Positions 7,502 to 15,314 of a stretch of DNA of 21,138 nt are shown here, one piece after another. Numbering within the stretch: position 1 is the stretch's first letter; each line of letters starts with the position of its first letter. A model generated the notes under the pieces. The model was given only the letters and a program-made list of their open reading frames with translations, did no database searches and was not told the origin of the DNA. The position numbers were made by a program, and so were the translations under genes. Origin of the DNA: CAYNWK01 sp964400875 (GTDB lineage Bacteria > Chloroflexota > Anaerolineae > Anaerolineales > UBA4823); the NCBI GenBank assembly GCA_964400875.1, contig CAYNWK010000072.1, forward strand, positions 1 to 21,138, in the 5' to 3' direction.

Positions 7502-10339
7502 TCAGGCGTTTTGATCCAGCCATCCTCCGGTTAACAACGCTCCCAGGGCGTTCAAGGACCGGTAATATGGCTCGATGCTGGGAATGTAGTGGCGTTCGTC
7601 CCTGGCGTGCGGGCCAAGACCGCTCTGGCCCCACACCACCCCCTGCCCGCGCGGCGCGAAACGCGCGCTGGTCCCCGGCAGCTTGCGCCCGATGGCCGGT
7701 TCCCCACCCGAGGCGCGGCGCACCGCTTCGATCAGCGCCAGCAGGTAGCGGTTGTCCGGCGCGCAGGCGACGCCGTTCTCCATCACCGGCACCTCGAGGG
7801 AAAGCCCGCGGGACTCGCAGTAGCTTTCCAGCGCGGCGAGCAGGCCACCCAGGTCATCCTGCGGGATCGGTCGCACCTCGACGCCCAGCCTCCCGTTTGC
7901 CGGGGTGACGTTGTACACTCCCGGCTCCCCGACCTGGATGAAGGGAAAGCGCGCCTGAGACTGCCACCCGTCTGGACTCGCCAGGGTCAGGTGCTCGCCC
8001 AGGATCTCGACCAGGTCGTTCCTGGCGCTGAGCAAGACTTCGCTCAGGTCGGCGTGCGCGCCGGCCACGCCGGTGTGGCCGCGCTGTCCGTGTGCCACCA
8101 CGTCGAAGCGCATCACCCCGCGGTTCTGCGTGCAGATCTCACCCCAGAGATCAGCGCCGCTCTCGCCGGTGCGTTCTCCCGCGATGAACAGCTCCGGCGC
8201 GTACTCCTCCTCTTCGTCGAGCAGGCGCAGCACGTGGGGAGTGCCCATCGGGTCTGTTTCCCCGTTCTCCTCGTTGCCGACCAGCAGCAGGTTCACCGGT
8301 GGAAAGGGCGGCCCCTGCCGCAGCGTATCTTTCAGCCAGACCAGGTAGGTCGCCACGACCGTCTTCATGTCGGCCGCGCCGCGCCCCCAAAGGTACTCCC
8401 CCTCCACCTTCGGCTGAAACTGGCCATCGTCCGGTTCGGGCTCGACCACGTCGAAGTGTCCGGCCAGCATCACCGGCGCGTGCATCTCTCCCGGCAGTCC
8501 CGCCAGGATCGCCGGATAGCGGCTGCGGTTGTAGTAGCGCACCCCCAGCCCGTGATCCCGCAGGTAATCGTAGATGAAAGTCCCCGCCCGGCGGACTTCC
8601 TCGAGGCGTTCGCGCGGGCTGGCAGTCACCGACGGGATGCGCACCAGCTGGCTCGCCAGGTCTACGATTTCGCTGGTCTTATCCGGGTAAGCGACTTCGA
8701 CAACCGCCTCCGGGCGCGGCCGGAAGCGAATGGTCACCTGGGGGTCGGCGCGCACGTCATCCCGGGCGCGCTGCAAATACTCCCCCAGCTTGCCGGTTTC
8801 GGCGGGGTAGGACTGGTGGGAGGCGGCGATAACCTCAACATCCCGCTCAACCTGTTGGGCCCGCTCCTCCGCCAGGGCGCGCAGCGCCTCCACCGGGATG
8901 GGCTCGTCGGCTTTGAAGTCTGCCCGCAAACGGGTCCGCAGCGCTTCGGCTGTGTTGGGGCCTCCTTCCGCCATCACTCGCAGCGGCTCCAGGTCCTCCC
9001 ACAGTTCGAGAGCCTCTGCCAGCGGTTTGAGCTCCCCCAGTGTCCAGCTCAAAAAGTCGCGCATCGCCGTTGGTTTGCCGGTCAGCGGGTTCTCGATCTC
9101 GGCGCGCAACCCCATGCGAGCAGCGCTTTCCTCGTTCCGCCGGGCGCGCTGGATATCTTCGTGATCGTAGCGGAAAGCCCGGGCGAACTCCGGGTCGGCG
9201 TAAAACCGGGCCAGCAGCAGGTGTTTCAAGGTCAGGTTGGCGATATCGACCTCCAGCGGGTGCCCGCCGTCGTCCGTGCGGATCTCAACCCGCGCCATAG
9301 GCAGGTCGATGCGCGCCATCAGGTTCTGGATCTCGATCTGCCGGGCGACCTCGTCCACCGGTTGGGTCTCTCCCACGGAATACAGCCCGCGCGCGTACAG
9401 GTCCCTGAGCTGTTCGCTCGTCACCGCGATCAGGCTCTCGACCGGCTCGGCGAAAGAGCGCGCCCGCGCCGGGGTCCAGTTGTTGTTGCCGAAGCGCACC
9501 CCGCGGCGCACCAGGTCGTACGATATCTGCAGGTAGTCCTCGTAAGAACGGTACAGGTCAGGCAGGTCCAGGATCGCCGGGTTGGGGAAGGTCAGGTTGC
9601 GCATGGAATCGACTTCCGATAGCACCACGACCGGGGCGCCATCCCGGATCTCTGCCCGCCAGGGGGTCGCTGCGCTGGCGGCGATGAACAACGACGCGAA
9701 GGCGCGCATCAGCCGGGTAGCGGTGATGTAAAACTGGCTTTTATACGCTTCCAGATGGCGGTCGCCGCGCTCCGCTTCGGGCAGGTGCATAAAATCCCAG
9801 GCCAGTAAGGGATCCGGCAGGGACAGATTTGTGTGGGTTCCGGCGGTTGCCAGGGTATCGCCGTACAGCTCGACGCAGCGCTCCAGGTAGCGGCGTTTGG
9901 CCAGGTGCCAGGATCTGGGGATCGATTCGTCGCTCACCGCAGTGAGGAAGGGCAGGTTGCCCGGCCAGGTGTACAGGCGCTCCTCAAACTGCCTTCCGGC
10001 CCGCTCCAGGGCGTTCAGCAAGCTGGCTTCCATCAGGCGACCTTCGTAGACCGCCCCGCGCGGGCTGAAATACGGGCGTGTGGCCCATTCGATCATCCAA
10101 TGGAAGACTTCCAGCTGGCTGTAATCCCGCACCCAGGTAGACAGGTATTCTGCCCGCAGATGATCCACGAAGGATTGCTCGCCCGGCCCCGAGCCGACCG
10201 TGCGCAGCGGGCGGAATTTCTCATCCAGCAGGTTCCATTCCAGTTCGAACCCGCACAAGCCTCCCTGCGGATTTTCCTGGACGGCTGAACCCAGCGCCAG
10301 CTGGTATTTTTCGGCGAACCGGTGCAGGTCGTAAGCCAT
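7502..10339 (-). CDS. Fusion of GCS2-like carboxylate-amine ligase and M20 metallo-deacylase
   Basis: 945 residues from the ATG at 10339, two bases after the aminotransferase stop; an open frame extends 32 codons into that gene and is not used. Residues about 1-450 resemble the glutamate-cysteine ligase family 2 (glutamine-synthetase fold): CGFELEW (29-35), GTHTNLSLPDP (167-177) and RVEIRTDD (350-357) carry the acidic and polar residues of the ATP/metal site. A linker rich in charged helices (about 450-550) leads to a complete M20 peptidase (about 553-945) with zinc ligands and base in GHFDVV (627-632), GAADMK (654-659), GNEENGE (688-694), GERTGES (721-727) and GPHARDE (909-915). M20 members include DapE and ArgE, which remove an acyl block from an amine. 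One chain could thus both form and cleave an amide. Substrates are unknown. Translational coupling to the aminotransferase is likely. Cytosolic; no signal peptide. Confidence 0.85.
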   Translation of the reverse strand: MAYDLHRFAEKYQLALGSAVQENPQGGLCGFELEWNLLDEKFRPLRTVGSGPGEQSFVDHLRAEYLSTWVRDYSQLEVFHWMIEWATRPYFSPRGAVYEGRLMEASLLNALERAGRQFEERLYTWPGNLPFLTAVSDESIPRSWHLAKRRYLERCVELYGDTLATAGTHTNLSLPDPLLAWDFMHLPEAERGDRHLEAYKSQFYITATRLMRAFASLFIAASAATPWRAEIRDGAPVVVLSEVDSMRNLTFPNPAILDLPDLYRSYEDYLQISYDLVRRGVRFGNNNWTPARARSFAEPVESLIAVTSEQLRDLYARGLYSVGETQPVDEVARQIEIQNLMARIDLPMARVEIRTDDGGHPLEVDIANLTLKHLLLARFYADPEFARAFRYDHEDIQRARRNEESAARMGLRAEIENPLTGKPTAMRDFLSWTLGELKPLAEALELWEDLEPLRVMAEGGPNTAEALRTRLRADFKADEPIPVEALRALAEERAQQVERDVEVIAASHQSYPAETGKLGEYLQRARDDVRADPQVTIRFRPRPEAVVEVAYPDKTSEIVDLASQLVRIPSVTASPRERLEEVRRAGTFIYDYLRDHGLGVRYYNRSRYPAILAGLPGEMHAPVMLAGHFDVVEPEPDDGQFQPKVEGEYLWGRGAADMKTVVATYLVWLKDTLRQGPPFPPVNLLLVGNEENGETDPMGTPHVLRLLDEEEEYAPELFIAGERTGESGADLWGEICTQNRGVMRFDVVAHGQRGHTGVAGAHADLSEVLLSARNDLVEILGEHLTLASPDGWQSQARFPFIQVGEPGVYNVTPANGRLGVEVRPIPQDDLGGLLAALESYCESRGLSLEVPVMENGVACAPDNRYLLALIEAVRRASGGEPAIGRKLPGTSARFAPRGQGVVWGQSGLGPHARDERHYIPSIEPYYRSLNALGALLTGGWLDQNA

Positions 10340-10341
10340 CG

Positions 10342-11655
10342 TTAACGGCCCGCCAGCGCTTCCAACCCCTCGACCAGTCTTTCCAGTGCGCCGATCGTCG
10401 TCTCGGGAGGCGTCGCATACGAGAAGCGCACCCACTCACCCCCGTAGGGTGAAAAGAATGCCCCAGGTACGACGGCTAGGCCGTGTTCTTCAGCCAGATA
10501 TTGTCCCATGGGTTCAGAATCAGCCCACCCAGCCGCCTCCAGCCAGGGGCCGACGTGGATGAAAGCGTAATACCCCTTTCCCAGGATGTATTTGAACTCG
10601 TGTTCGTCCAGGGCTTTCTTGAGTACGATGCGGCTGGCGTTGGTTGGCTCGACGATGGTCTTTACGGCTTCTGCGTACCCCATCTCATAAGCCGCCATGG
10701 CTACGGCCAATCCGTAAAATGGGGGCATCACCGTGTGTGAAGCCCGCGCGACGATATATTTGATTACCTCTTTAGAGGCAATCAGGTGGCAGTTGCGGAT
10801 GTTGGAGGCGCCCAGGCTCTTGGTCAGACCATCCAAGAACATCAGGCGCGCCCGTTCTTCAGGATCGAAATTCATCAAGAAGCTGTTCAGGTCCATCGGC
10901 TGCTCGTCGGTCACGAAGTGGTACATCCAATCGAAAAGCACGAAAGCCGCGCCGGCTTCGAGCGCAGCTTTCGCCAGGGCTACCTGACGTCCTGCGGAGA
11001 CCGTCAGGCCGGTCGGGTTGTCGGGGTTGGTGATCACCACTCCGGCAACCTTACGCCCCGATTGCGCAGCGTATGCCACGCACGCCTCGAGCGCCTCTTC
11101 CGTGTACGCCCAACCCCTATCCGGATCGCCCGGCGCCCACAAGACGTTCGCGCCAATCCCGTACGGCCCCCAATTGTACGAGATCCACGGGACCCGGGAT
11201 ACGACCACCACGTCTCCCTGGCGACCGTGACCCAGCGCCAGCATGGCGCCGTAAGCCTTCACCAGGGCGTCGCGCCCCCCAGCTGTGCCGGCGACGTTCT
11301 CAGGTCCTATGCCCAGAGAGGGCTCCAGCTGCCAGTATTTTTCGACGACTATCCGCCGGAATTCGTTCGTGCCAAACGGCATGTCGTAGCCGGTGCCGTG
11401 TTCGACCTGCAGGCGCGCCGCCCGCTCGAGGATCTCGGCCGGGACGCCGGGCAGGCTGGCGCCGCCATCCCCTTGCGAGGCGTCGAACGTTGGGCTCCCT
11501 GGATAATTCTCGCGGTAAGTTTTCAGCGATTTTTTAATCAAGAACATCCTGGACGGGGGGATGTCCGCCATCCGGGACAAATGATCGCTGACCGGAACCA
11601 GATTTACCTCTGGCACTGCGTAGTTCGGGATATCGTTCGAGGTTGGGATCGACAT
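10342..11655 (-). CDS. PLP-dependent aminotransferase, fold type I (class I/II)
   Basis: 437 residues from the ATG at 11655, chosen because AAGGAG (11662-11667) lies six bases upstream; the frame stays open 23 codons further, into the attenuator hairpin. The family motifs are clear: NPDNPTG (210-216), FDWMYH (241-246) with the PLP-ring Asp and the Tyr that contacts O3', the Schiff-base lysine in LDGLTKSLG (Lys279), and a C-terminal WVRFSYATPP with the carboxylate-binding arginine. Such enzymes move an amino group from glutamate to an oxo acid. Its position as first gene of an operon with a ligase/deacylase fusion, aspartate kinase and asd suggests an oxo intermediate of the aspartate family, perhaps a DapC-like step, but the substrate cannot be read from the sequence. 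Expression appears controlled by the threonine-type attenuator upstream. Confidence 0.9.
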   Translation of the reverse strand: MSIPTSNDIPNYAVPEVNLVPVSDHLSRMADIPPSRMFLIKKSLKTYRENYPGSPTFDASQGDGGASLPGVPAEILERAARLQVEHGTGYDMPFGTNEFRRIVVEKYWQLEPSLGIGPENVAGTAGGRDALVKAYGAMLALGHGRQGDVVVVSRVPWISYNWGPYGIGANVLWAPGDPDRGWAYTEEALEACVAYAAQSGRKVAGVVITNPDNPTGLTVSAGRQVALAKAALEAGAAFVLFDWMYHFVTDEQPMDLNSFLMNFDPEERARLMFLDGLTKSLGASNIRNCHLIASKEVIKYIVARASHTVMPPFYGLAVAMAAYEMGYAEAVKTIVEPTNASRIVLKKALDEHEFKYILGKGYYAFIHVGPWLEAAGWADSEPMGQYLAEEHGLAVVPGAFFSPYGGEWVRFSYATPPETTIGALERLVEGLEALAGR

Positions 11656-11685
11656 GACGCGCTCCTTCTGTTGGGTGGATGAAGA

Positions 11686-11716
11686 TAACAAAACGCCCCG
11701 GCTAATGCGGGGCGTT
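11686..11716 (-). terminator. Attenuator terminator hairpin ahead of the aminotransferase gene
   Basis: On the minus strand AACGCCCCG (11708-11716), a seven-base loop and CGGGGCGTT (11692-11700) form a perfect 9-bp stem followed by TTTTGTT, that is, an intrinsic terminator lying inside the operon leader, 30 bases before the first structural gene. A second copy of CGGGGCGTT upstream (11766-11774) can pair with the same AACGCCCCG and so prevent the terminator. Confidence 0.8.
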
Positions 11717-11745
11717 GGCGTCAAATTGATATAAACGCTTACTCA

Positions 11746-11841
11746 TCAAGGGATCAACGCAAACAAACGCCCCGGTTGGGAGGGACGGGTAGTCGTATTG
11801 CGGTCGGTAGTCGCGTCGATCATCAGGTTATTGCCGGACAT
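11746..11841 (-). CDS. Threonine-rich leader peptide of the aspartate-family operon
   Basis: 31 codons, ATG at 11841 and TGA at 11746-11748. The sequence includes ATTD then NTTTRP: five threonine codons (ACT ACC at 11806-11811; ACG ACT ACC at 11788-11796) in nine consecutive residues. The later codons CCG GGG CGT TTG contain the antiterminator arm CGGGGCGTT (11766-11774), twelve bases after the last threonine codon. This is the arrangement of leader peptides such as ThrL of enteric bacteria: a ribosome stalled at the threonine codons leaves the arm free, a ribosome reaching the stop covers or passes it. The ATG lies ten bases after the -10 box, so the transcript would be nearly or fully leaderless, and no ribosome binding site can exist. 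The peptide itself probably has no function. Confidence 0.75.
   Translation of the reverse strand: MSGNNLMIDATTDRNTTTRPSQPGRLFALIP
11766..11774 (-). promoter_or_regulatory. Antiterminator arm of the attenuator
   Basis: CGGGGCGTT on the minus strand, identical to the 3' arm of the terminator hairpin, can pair with AACGCCCCG at 11708-11716 over nine bases. Pairing would leave the terminator's 3' arm unpaired and allow transcription to continue. Confidence 0.7.
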
Positions 11842-11851
11842 ATTGGCGCAA

Positions 11852-11880
11852 ACTATACCACTCGGGATGGCGTCCGTCAA
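11852..11880 (-). promoter_or_regulatory. Sigma70-type promoter of the aminotransferase-ligase-lysC-asd operon
   Basis: On the minus strand a -35 TTGACG (11875-11880) and a -10 TATAGT (11852-11857) are 17 bases apart. The start point would fall at about 11845, three or four bases before the leader peptide ATG. The mRNA leader to the aminotransferase is then about 190 bases. Confidence 0.8.
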
Positions 11881-11900
11881 GTGCGGAATAAATACACATC

Positions 11901-11914
11901 AGGGCGATTGCCCT
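11901..11914 (-). terminator. Possible terminator of the hexomutase-tatD-prenyl synthase operon
   Basis: AGGGC, loop AATC, GCCCT on the minus strand lies 27 bases after the prenyl synthase stop. The stem extends by two weaker pairs. The tract that follows (TGTGTATTTATT) is only moderately T-rich, so this is a tentative call. Confidence 0.35.
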
Positions 11915-11941
11915 AAAACACACCCCAAGAATCAACCTCGC

Positions 11942-12904
11942 TCACTGATGCCGGTGCACGATATAGTAAGCCAGGTCCTCTAAGGCTTGTCGCTCCTGTG
12001 TAACCGGCAGACCGCGTAAGGCATTCAAAGCGCGGTCCACATATTGGCTGGCCTCATCCAGGGCTGCTTCGATCGCGCCGCTCTCCCGGATCGCCGCCGC
12101 CAACCGGTCAACCCGGCCGTCGTTGAAATGGTTGCCCCCGTTGAGCGATTGGACATCCGGGTCTTCGGGGTTCCCCTCCATATAGGCGATCGCCGGCAGG
12201 GTGATGATCCCGTGGCGTAAGTCGCTGGCTACCGGTTTGCCTACCGTGGCGATCTCACCGGTGAAGTCCAGGATGTCATCCACGATCTGGAAAGCCATGC
12301 CGATCTCGTAGCCGTAGATACGTACATCCTCGTAAAATTCATCCCGGGGGCTGAGCACGGCTGCGGCGGTAGTAGCCAGCTCGAACATCGAGGCGGTCTT
12401 GGCGTAGATGCGTTCGTAGTATTCCTCTCGGTAAGATTTCCCATCTGTGGCGAACAGCTGGGTGATCTCGCCATTGACGATGGTCGCCAGGGTCTCGGCG
12501 AACAGGCGCATCACCTCCACCGAGTCGGTCTCAGCCGCCAGTTTGGCGGCCCGGGCAAAGATGAAATCCCCGGTTAAGACGGTCGCTGCAGGGGACCATT
12601 TGGAGTTCAAAGTTGGCAGCCCGCGCCGCAGCAGCGCCCCGTCGATCAAATCGTCATGCACCAGGGTGGCGGTATGCAGCAGCTCGATCGCCGCCGCCAG
12701 GGTGATTAGACGGTCGTGATCGGCCCCCAACATCCCGCCGGTCAGCAGTGCGACTGCCGGGCGGACGCGTTTCCCCCCGGAAGCGAGCAGGTGTTTCAAG
12801 GCAGCGCCCAGATCGGGGTGATGGCCATCCGCCTGGGCGTACATGCGCGCTTCGACCAAAGGGATGCTTTCTTGTACCGGGGTAAAAAATGTTGCCGTAG
12901 TCAA
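11942..12904 (-). CDS. Polyprenyl diphosphate synthase (trans, long chain)
   Basis: 320 residues from a TTG start. It condenses isopentenyl diphosphate units onto an allylic diphosphate to make the side chain of a quinone or a long prenyl carrier. GGKRVRP (43-49) binds IPP, and the two aspartate-rich motifs are DDLID (84-88) with the arginines of LLRRG (91-95) and DDILD (209-213) in MAFQIVDDILDFTG. The residues before the first motif (HTATLVHDD) are small, with no bulky aromatic stop, which fits a long-chain product such as hepta- to decaprenyl diphosphate; the exact length cannot be told. The TTG at 12904 is preceded by GGTGAG six bases upstream, and the gap to the tatD stop is seven bases. 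It is the last gene of a three-gene operon. Confidence 0.9.
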   Translation of the reverse strand: MTTATFFTPVQESIPLVEARMYAQADGHHPDLGAALKHLLASGGKRVRPAVALLTGGMLGADHDRLITLAAAIELLHTATLVHDDLIDGALLRRGLPTLNSKWSPAATVLTGDFIFARAAKLAAETDSVEVMRLFAETLATIVNGEITQLFATDGKSYREEYYERIYAKTASMFELATTAAAVLSPRDEFYEDVRIYGYEIGMAFQIVDDILDFTGEIATVGKPVASDLRHGIITLPAIAYMEGNPEDPDVQSLNGGNHFNDGRVDRLAAAIRESGAIEAALDEASQYVDRALNALRGLPVTQERQALEDLAYYIVHRHQ

Positions 12905-12911
12905 TTAATTC

Positions 12912-13703
12912 TCACCAAAGGAACAACTGTCCGGCGTTGGCTGTCGTAATCTGCGCCACCGTCTCGATTGACTCGCCATGCAGCTCAGCGAGCTTCTCGG
13001 CGATCAACCTTACGTTTGCAGGTTCATTGCGCCTGCCCCGTTTAGGGTGAGGGGCTAAGAAGGGCGCGTCCGTTTCGACCAGCAAGTTTTCCAGGGAAAG
13101 CTCCGCTGCGACTTCCTGCAAGTCCGGCGCATTGCGGAATGTCACCGGGCCGGTGAAACCTATCCGAAAGCCCAGGGAAATCGCCCTTCTCGCCTGAGTT
13201 GCATCGCCCGAATAAGAGTGTAGCACACCAGGTCGTGCGCTGAGCGCTAGGCTGCTATTTTCCAGTTTCTTGTGCCAGTCTTCCAGGATCTCCAGGAGGT
13301 CATCCGTAGCTTCCCGATTGTGGATGATCACCGGGAGACCCATCTCTGCTGCTAAATCAAGCTGCTCCTTGAAGATACGTTTCTGAAGATCGCGTGGCGT
13401 AGTATCGCGGTAGTAATCTAAGCCGATTTCGCCGATCGCGAGAACCTTGTCGCGCCCTGCCAGCGCCCTCAGTTCTTCTAAGCTTGCGTCATCCCAGCCC
13501 GCGGCGTCGTTCGGATGTACGCCGACGGCCGCGTAGACGCTTGGATATCGCTCCGCTAGGCGCAAAGCGGCCTGGCTGCTGGCCAGATCGATGCCTGGGT
13601 TAATCATGCGCAAGACACCCGCTTCTTGGGCCCGCGCCAGCACCGCTTCCCGGTCATCATCGAAGCTTTCAAAGTCCAGATGGCAGTGGGTATCGACCAG
13701 CAA
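12912..13703 (-). CDS. tatD: TatD family metal-dependent deoxyribonuclease
   Basis: 263 residues, starting with a TTG that directly abuts the TAG stop of the upstream hexomutase gene, so translation is probably coupled. The TIM-barrel hydrolase residues of TatD/YcfH proteins are all present: VDTHCHLD (metal His6 and His8), GEIGLDYY (Glu92), IIHNRE (His128), GVLHSYSG (His162) and VETDAPFLAPHP (Asp212). Length is normal. Members are metal-dependent 3'-5' DNA exonucleases implicated in DNA repair or cell death, or related hydrolases such as D-aminoacyl-tRNA deacylases of the same superfamily, so the substrate is uncertain. Cytosolic. Located between hexomutase and prenyl synthase genes without an obvious functional link. 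Confidence 0.9.
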   Translation of the reverse strand: MLVDTHCHLDFESFDDDREAVLARAQEAGVLRMINPGIDLASSQAALRLAERYPSVYAAVGVHPNDAAGWDDASLEELRALAGRDKVLAIGEIGLDYYRDTTPRDLQKRIFKEQLDLAAEMGLPVIIHNREATDDLLEILEDWHKKLENSSLALSARPGVLHSYSGDATQARRAISLGFRIGFTGPVTFRNAPDLQEVAAELSLENLLVETDAPFLAPHPKRGRRNEPANVRLIAEKLAELHGESIETVAQITTANAGQLFLW

Positions 13704-15125
13704 CTATTTTAACCCAGCAATGCGCAATCCGTCATCCAGGATATCCTGGACGCGATTTTTATCCGTGGTCTCAGTATAGACCCGGATGATGGGCTCCGTC
13801 CCGGAGAACCGGATCAGCAAGAAGCCATGATCTCCAAGCGAAAACTTAAACCCATCCGTGGTGTCTAAACCGGCCACTTTGAATCCGCCGATGGTCTCGG
13901 GATTGGCTTCGCGGATGCGCTTTTGTCTTGTTTCTCGGTCCCCGGTGAAGCGCGAGTCGATGCGGTCGTAGTAATGTGCGCCTACTTTGCTGAAGAGCAG
14001 GTCGATCAGTTCGGAGGGCTTGCGTCCAAGTTTGACCATCATATCGAGGATATACAGCCCTGCCAGGATGCCATCGCGTTCGGGGACGTGCCCGTGAAAA
14101 GCGTACCCGCCGGATTCCTCGCCTCCGATCAGCGCATCGGTCTCTATCATTTTGGGGGCCACATACTTGAAACCAACCCCGGTTTCGTACACCGGGACAT
14201 CATACATTCTGCCCAGCTTATTGAGCATATTGGTGGTGGAAAGCGTCTTGACGATGGGGCCGCGCTGCCCGCGCACTTCCAGCAAGTAGTAAGCCAGTAG
14301 CGCATAGGCGCGTAGTTGATCAATGAAATTGCCGTTTTCGTCGCCGATGCCGAGGCGGTCGGCGTCGCCATCGGTGATGATCAACACGTCCGCGCCTTTC
14401 TCGACCGTCGCCTGAAGACCCACATCAACGTTCGGCGGGATCGGTTCGGGGCGGGTCATCTCCGGGAAGATCGGGTTTCGGATATTATGGATCTCCAGGA
14501 CTCGTGTCTTCCCTCCAGCTAACAAGCGCGGGAACCAGCCGGCCCCGTTGCCCCACATTGGATCGATCAACACGGTCAGACCGGCGTCCTTAATCGGCTC
14601 CAGATCGATCAGGCGTTTGATCTGCTCGATGTACGCCGGGGCTGGATCGAATCGTTGAACCATGCCGCCCTCGAGGGCTTCTTCGAGAGAGGTGCGCTTG
14701 ACCTGCTCTTCGCCCTCAGGGATGCGGCTTTCGATTTCTTTCAGCCCGTCCGGGTCGATGGCGCCGCCATGCTCTTCGCGCACTTTAAAACCGTTATCCG
14801 TCGGCGGGTTGTGCGATGCAGTGATGTTGACGCCCGCGACGGCGCCTTTGTCCACGACTGCGTACGAGATGACCGGCGTCGGGGTGGCGCCATCCGTCAG
14901 GTAAACCCGCAGACCATTGGCAGCCAACACTTCGGCAACCGCCGCCGCAAAGAATTCGGCCTGGAAACGCTTATCGTAGCCGACCACCACCCACTTGCCG
15001 GCGTGCCCTTGTTCCAGCAAATAGCTGGCGAATCCCTGCGCGCAGCGGCGGACGTTGGCAAAGGTATAATCCTCTGCGATCATCCCGCGCCAACCGTCGG
15101 TGCCGAATTTAATCTTCCCCGGCAT
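13704..15125 (-). CDS. Phosphoglucomutase/phosphomannomutase family alpha-D-phosphohexomutase
   Basis: 473 residues, ATG at 15125 with GGAGG four bases upstream. The four domains show the family motifs in order: the phosphoserine loop TASHNPP (Ser104), the magnesium loop DGDADR (252-257), the sugar-binding loop GGEESGG (334-340) and the phosphate-binding RFSGTEP (439-445). Such enzymes move a phosphate between C1 and C6 of glucose, mannose or glucosamine. GGEESGG with the N-terminal FGTDGWRG and the length of about 470 favour a phosphoglucomutase/phosphomannomutase, not GlmM, but the sugar cannot be fixed by eye. It heads a minus-strand operon with tatD and a prenyl synthase and is divergent from the cysteine desulfurase gene. 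A product of such an enzyme could feed the glycosyltransferases further right. Confidence 0.92.
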   Translation of the reverse strand: MPGKIKFGTDGWRGMIAEDYTFANVRRCAQGFASYLLEQGHAGKWVVVGYDKRFQAEFFAAAVAEVLAANGLRVYLTDGATPTPVISYAVVDKGAVAGVNITASHNPPTDNGFKVREEHGGAIDPDGLKEIESRIPEGEEQVKRTSLEEALEGGMVQRFDPAPAYIEQIKRLIDLEPIKDAGLTVLIDPMWGNGAGWFPRLLAGGKTRVLEIHNIRNPIFPEMTRPEPIPPNVDVGLQATVEKGADVLIITDGDADRLGIGDENGNFIDQLRAYALLAYYLLEVRGQRGPIVKTLSTTNMLNKLGRMYDVPVYETGVGFKYVAPKMIETDALIGGEESGGYAFHGHVPERDGILAGLYILDMMVKLGRKPSELIDLLFSKVGAHYYDRIDSRFTGDRETRQKRIREANPETIGGFKVAGLDTTDGFKFSLGDHGFLLIRFSGTEPIIRVYTETTDKNRVQDILDDGLRIAGLK

Positions 15126-15169
15126 AACACCTCCAAATTCCTCTTAAATGTGAGAATAAGAACAAGTTT

Positions 15170-15175
15170 ATTATA
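15170..15175 (-). promoter_or_regulatory. Extended -10 promoter of the hexomutase operon
   Basis: On the minus strand TGATATAAT gives an extended -10 element (TGn plus TATAAT). No clear -35 is visible. The start would lie about 38 bases before the ATG of the hexomutase. Confidence 0.55.
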
Positions 15176-15242
15176 TCAGGTGTTATGCGGTTCCCTGGAA
15201 AAATTGGGCTCCTGGGTATTTGCCGTGGCGAGGGCCGGACTT

Positions 15243-15279
15243 GGGGGTTTTTAGCGCGCATCGCCCGTTAAAAACCCCC
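15243..15279. repeat. Perfect 11-bp inverted repeat between divergent promoters
   Basis: GGGGGTTTTTA (15243-15253) and TAAAAACCCCC (15269-15279) are exact complements around a 15-base GC-rich loop. It lies upstream of both divergent -10 boxes, so it is not an ordinary end-of-gene terminator. It could be an operator or a barrier to read-through. Confidence 0.6.
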
Positions 15280-15301
15280 GTTCCTCTCCGTTTAAATTCG
15301 A

Positions 15302-15307
15302 TATAAT
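15302..15307 (+). promoter_or_regulatory. -10 box of the cysteine desulfurase gene, implying a leaderless mRNA
   Basis: TATAAT ends seven bases before the ATG at 15315, so transcription should begin at or within a base or two of the start codon. No Shine-Dalgarno sequence is present. Confidence 0.6.
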
Positions 15308-15314
15308 CCTACCT

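Noticed and set aside
7589..9622. 677-codon open frame on the plus strand opposite the ligase/M20 gene
   Set aside because: It lies wholly antisense to a gene with clear domain motifs, has no ribosome binding site, and its composition (many Arg, Gln, His, Pro) is that of a reading-frame shadow in GC-rich DNA.
11686..11880. Lysine riboswitch or T-box in the operon leader
   Set aside because: From the predicted start only about 190 bases are available, most of them occupied by the leader frame; I find no lysine-box core and no T-box AGGGUGGNACCGCG sequence. The peptide attenuator explains the arms.
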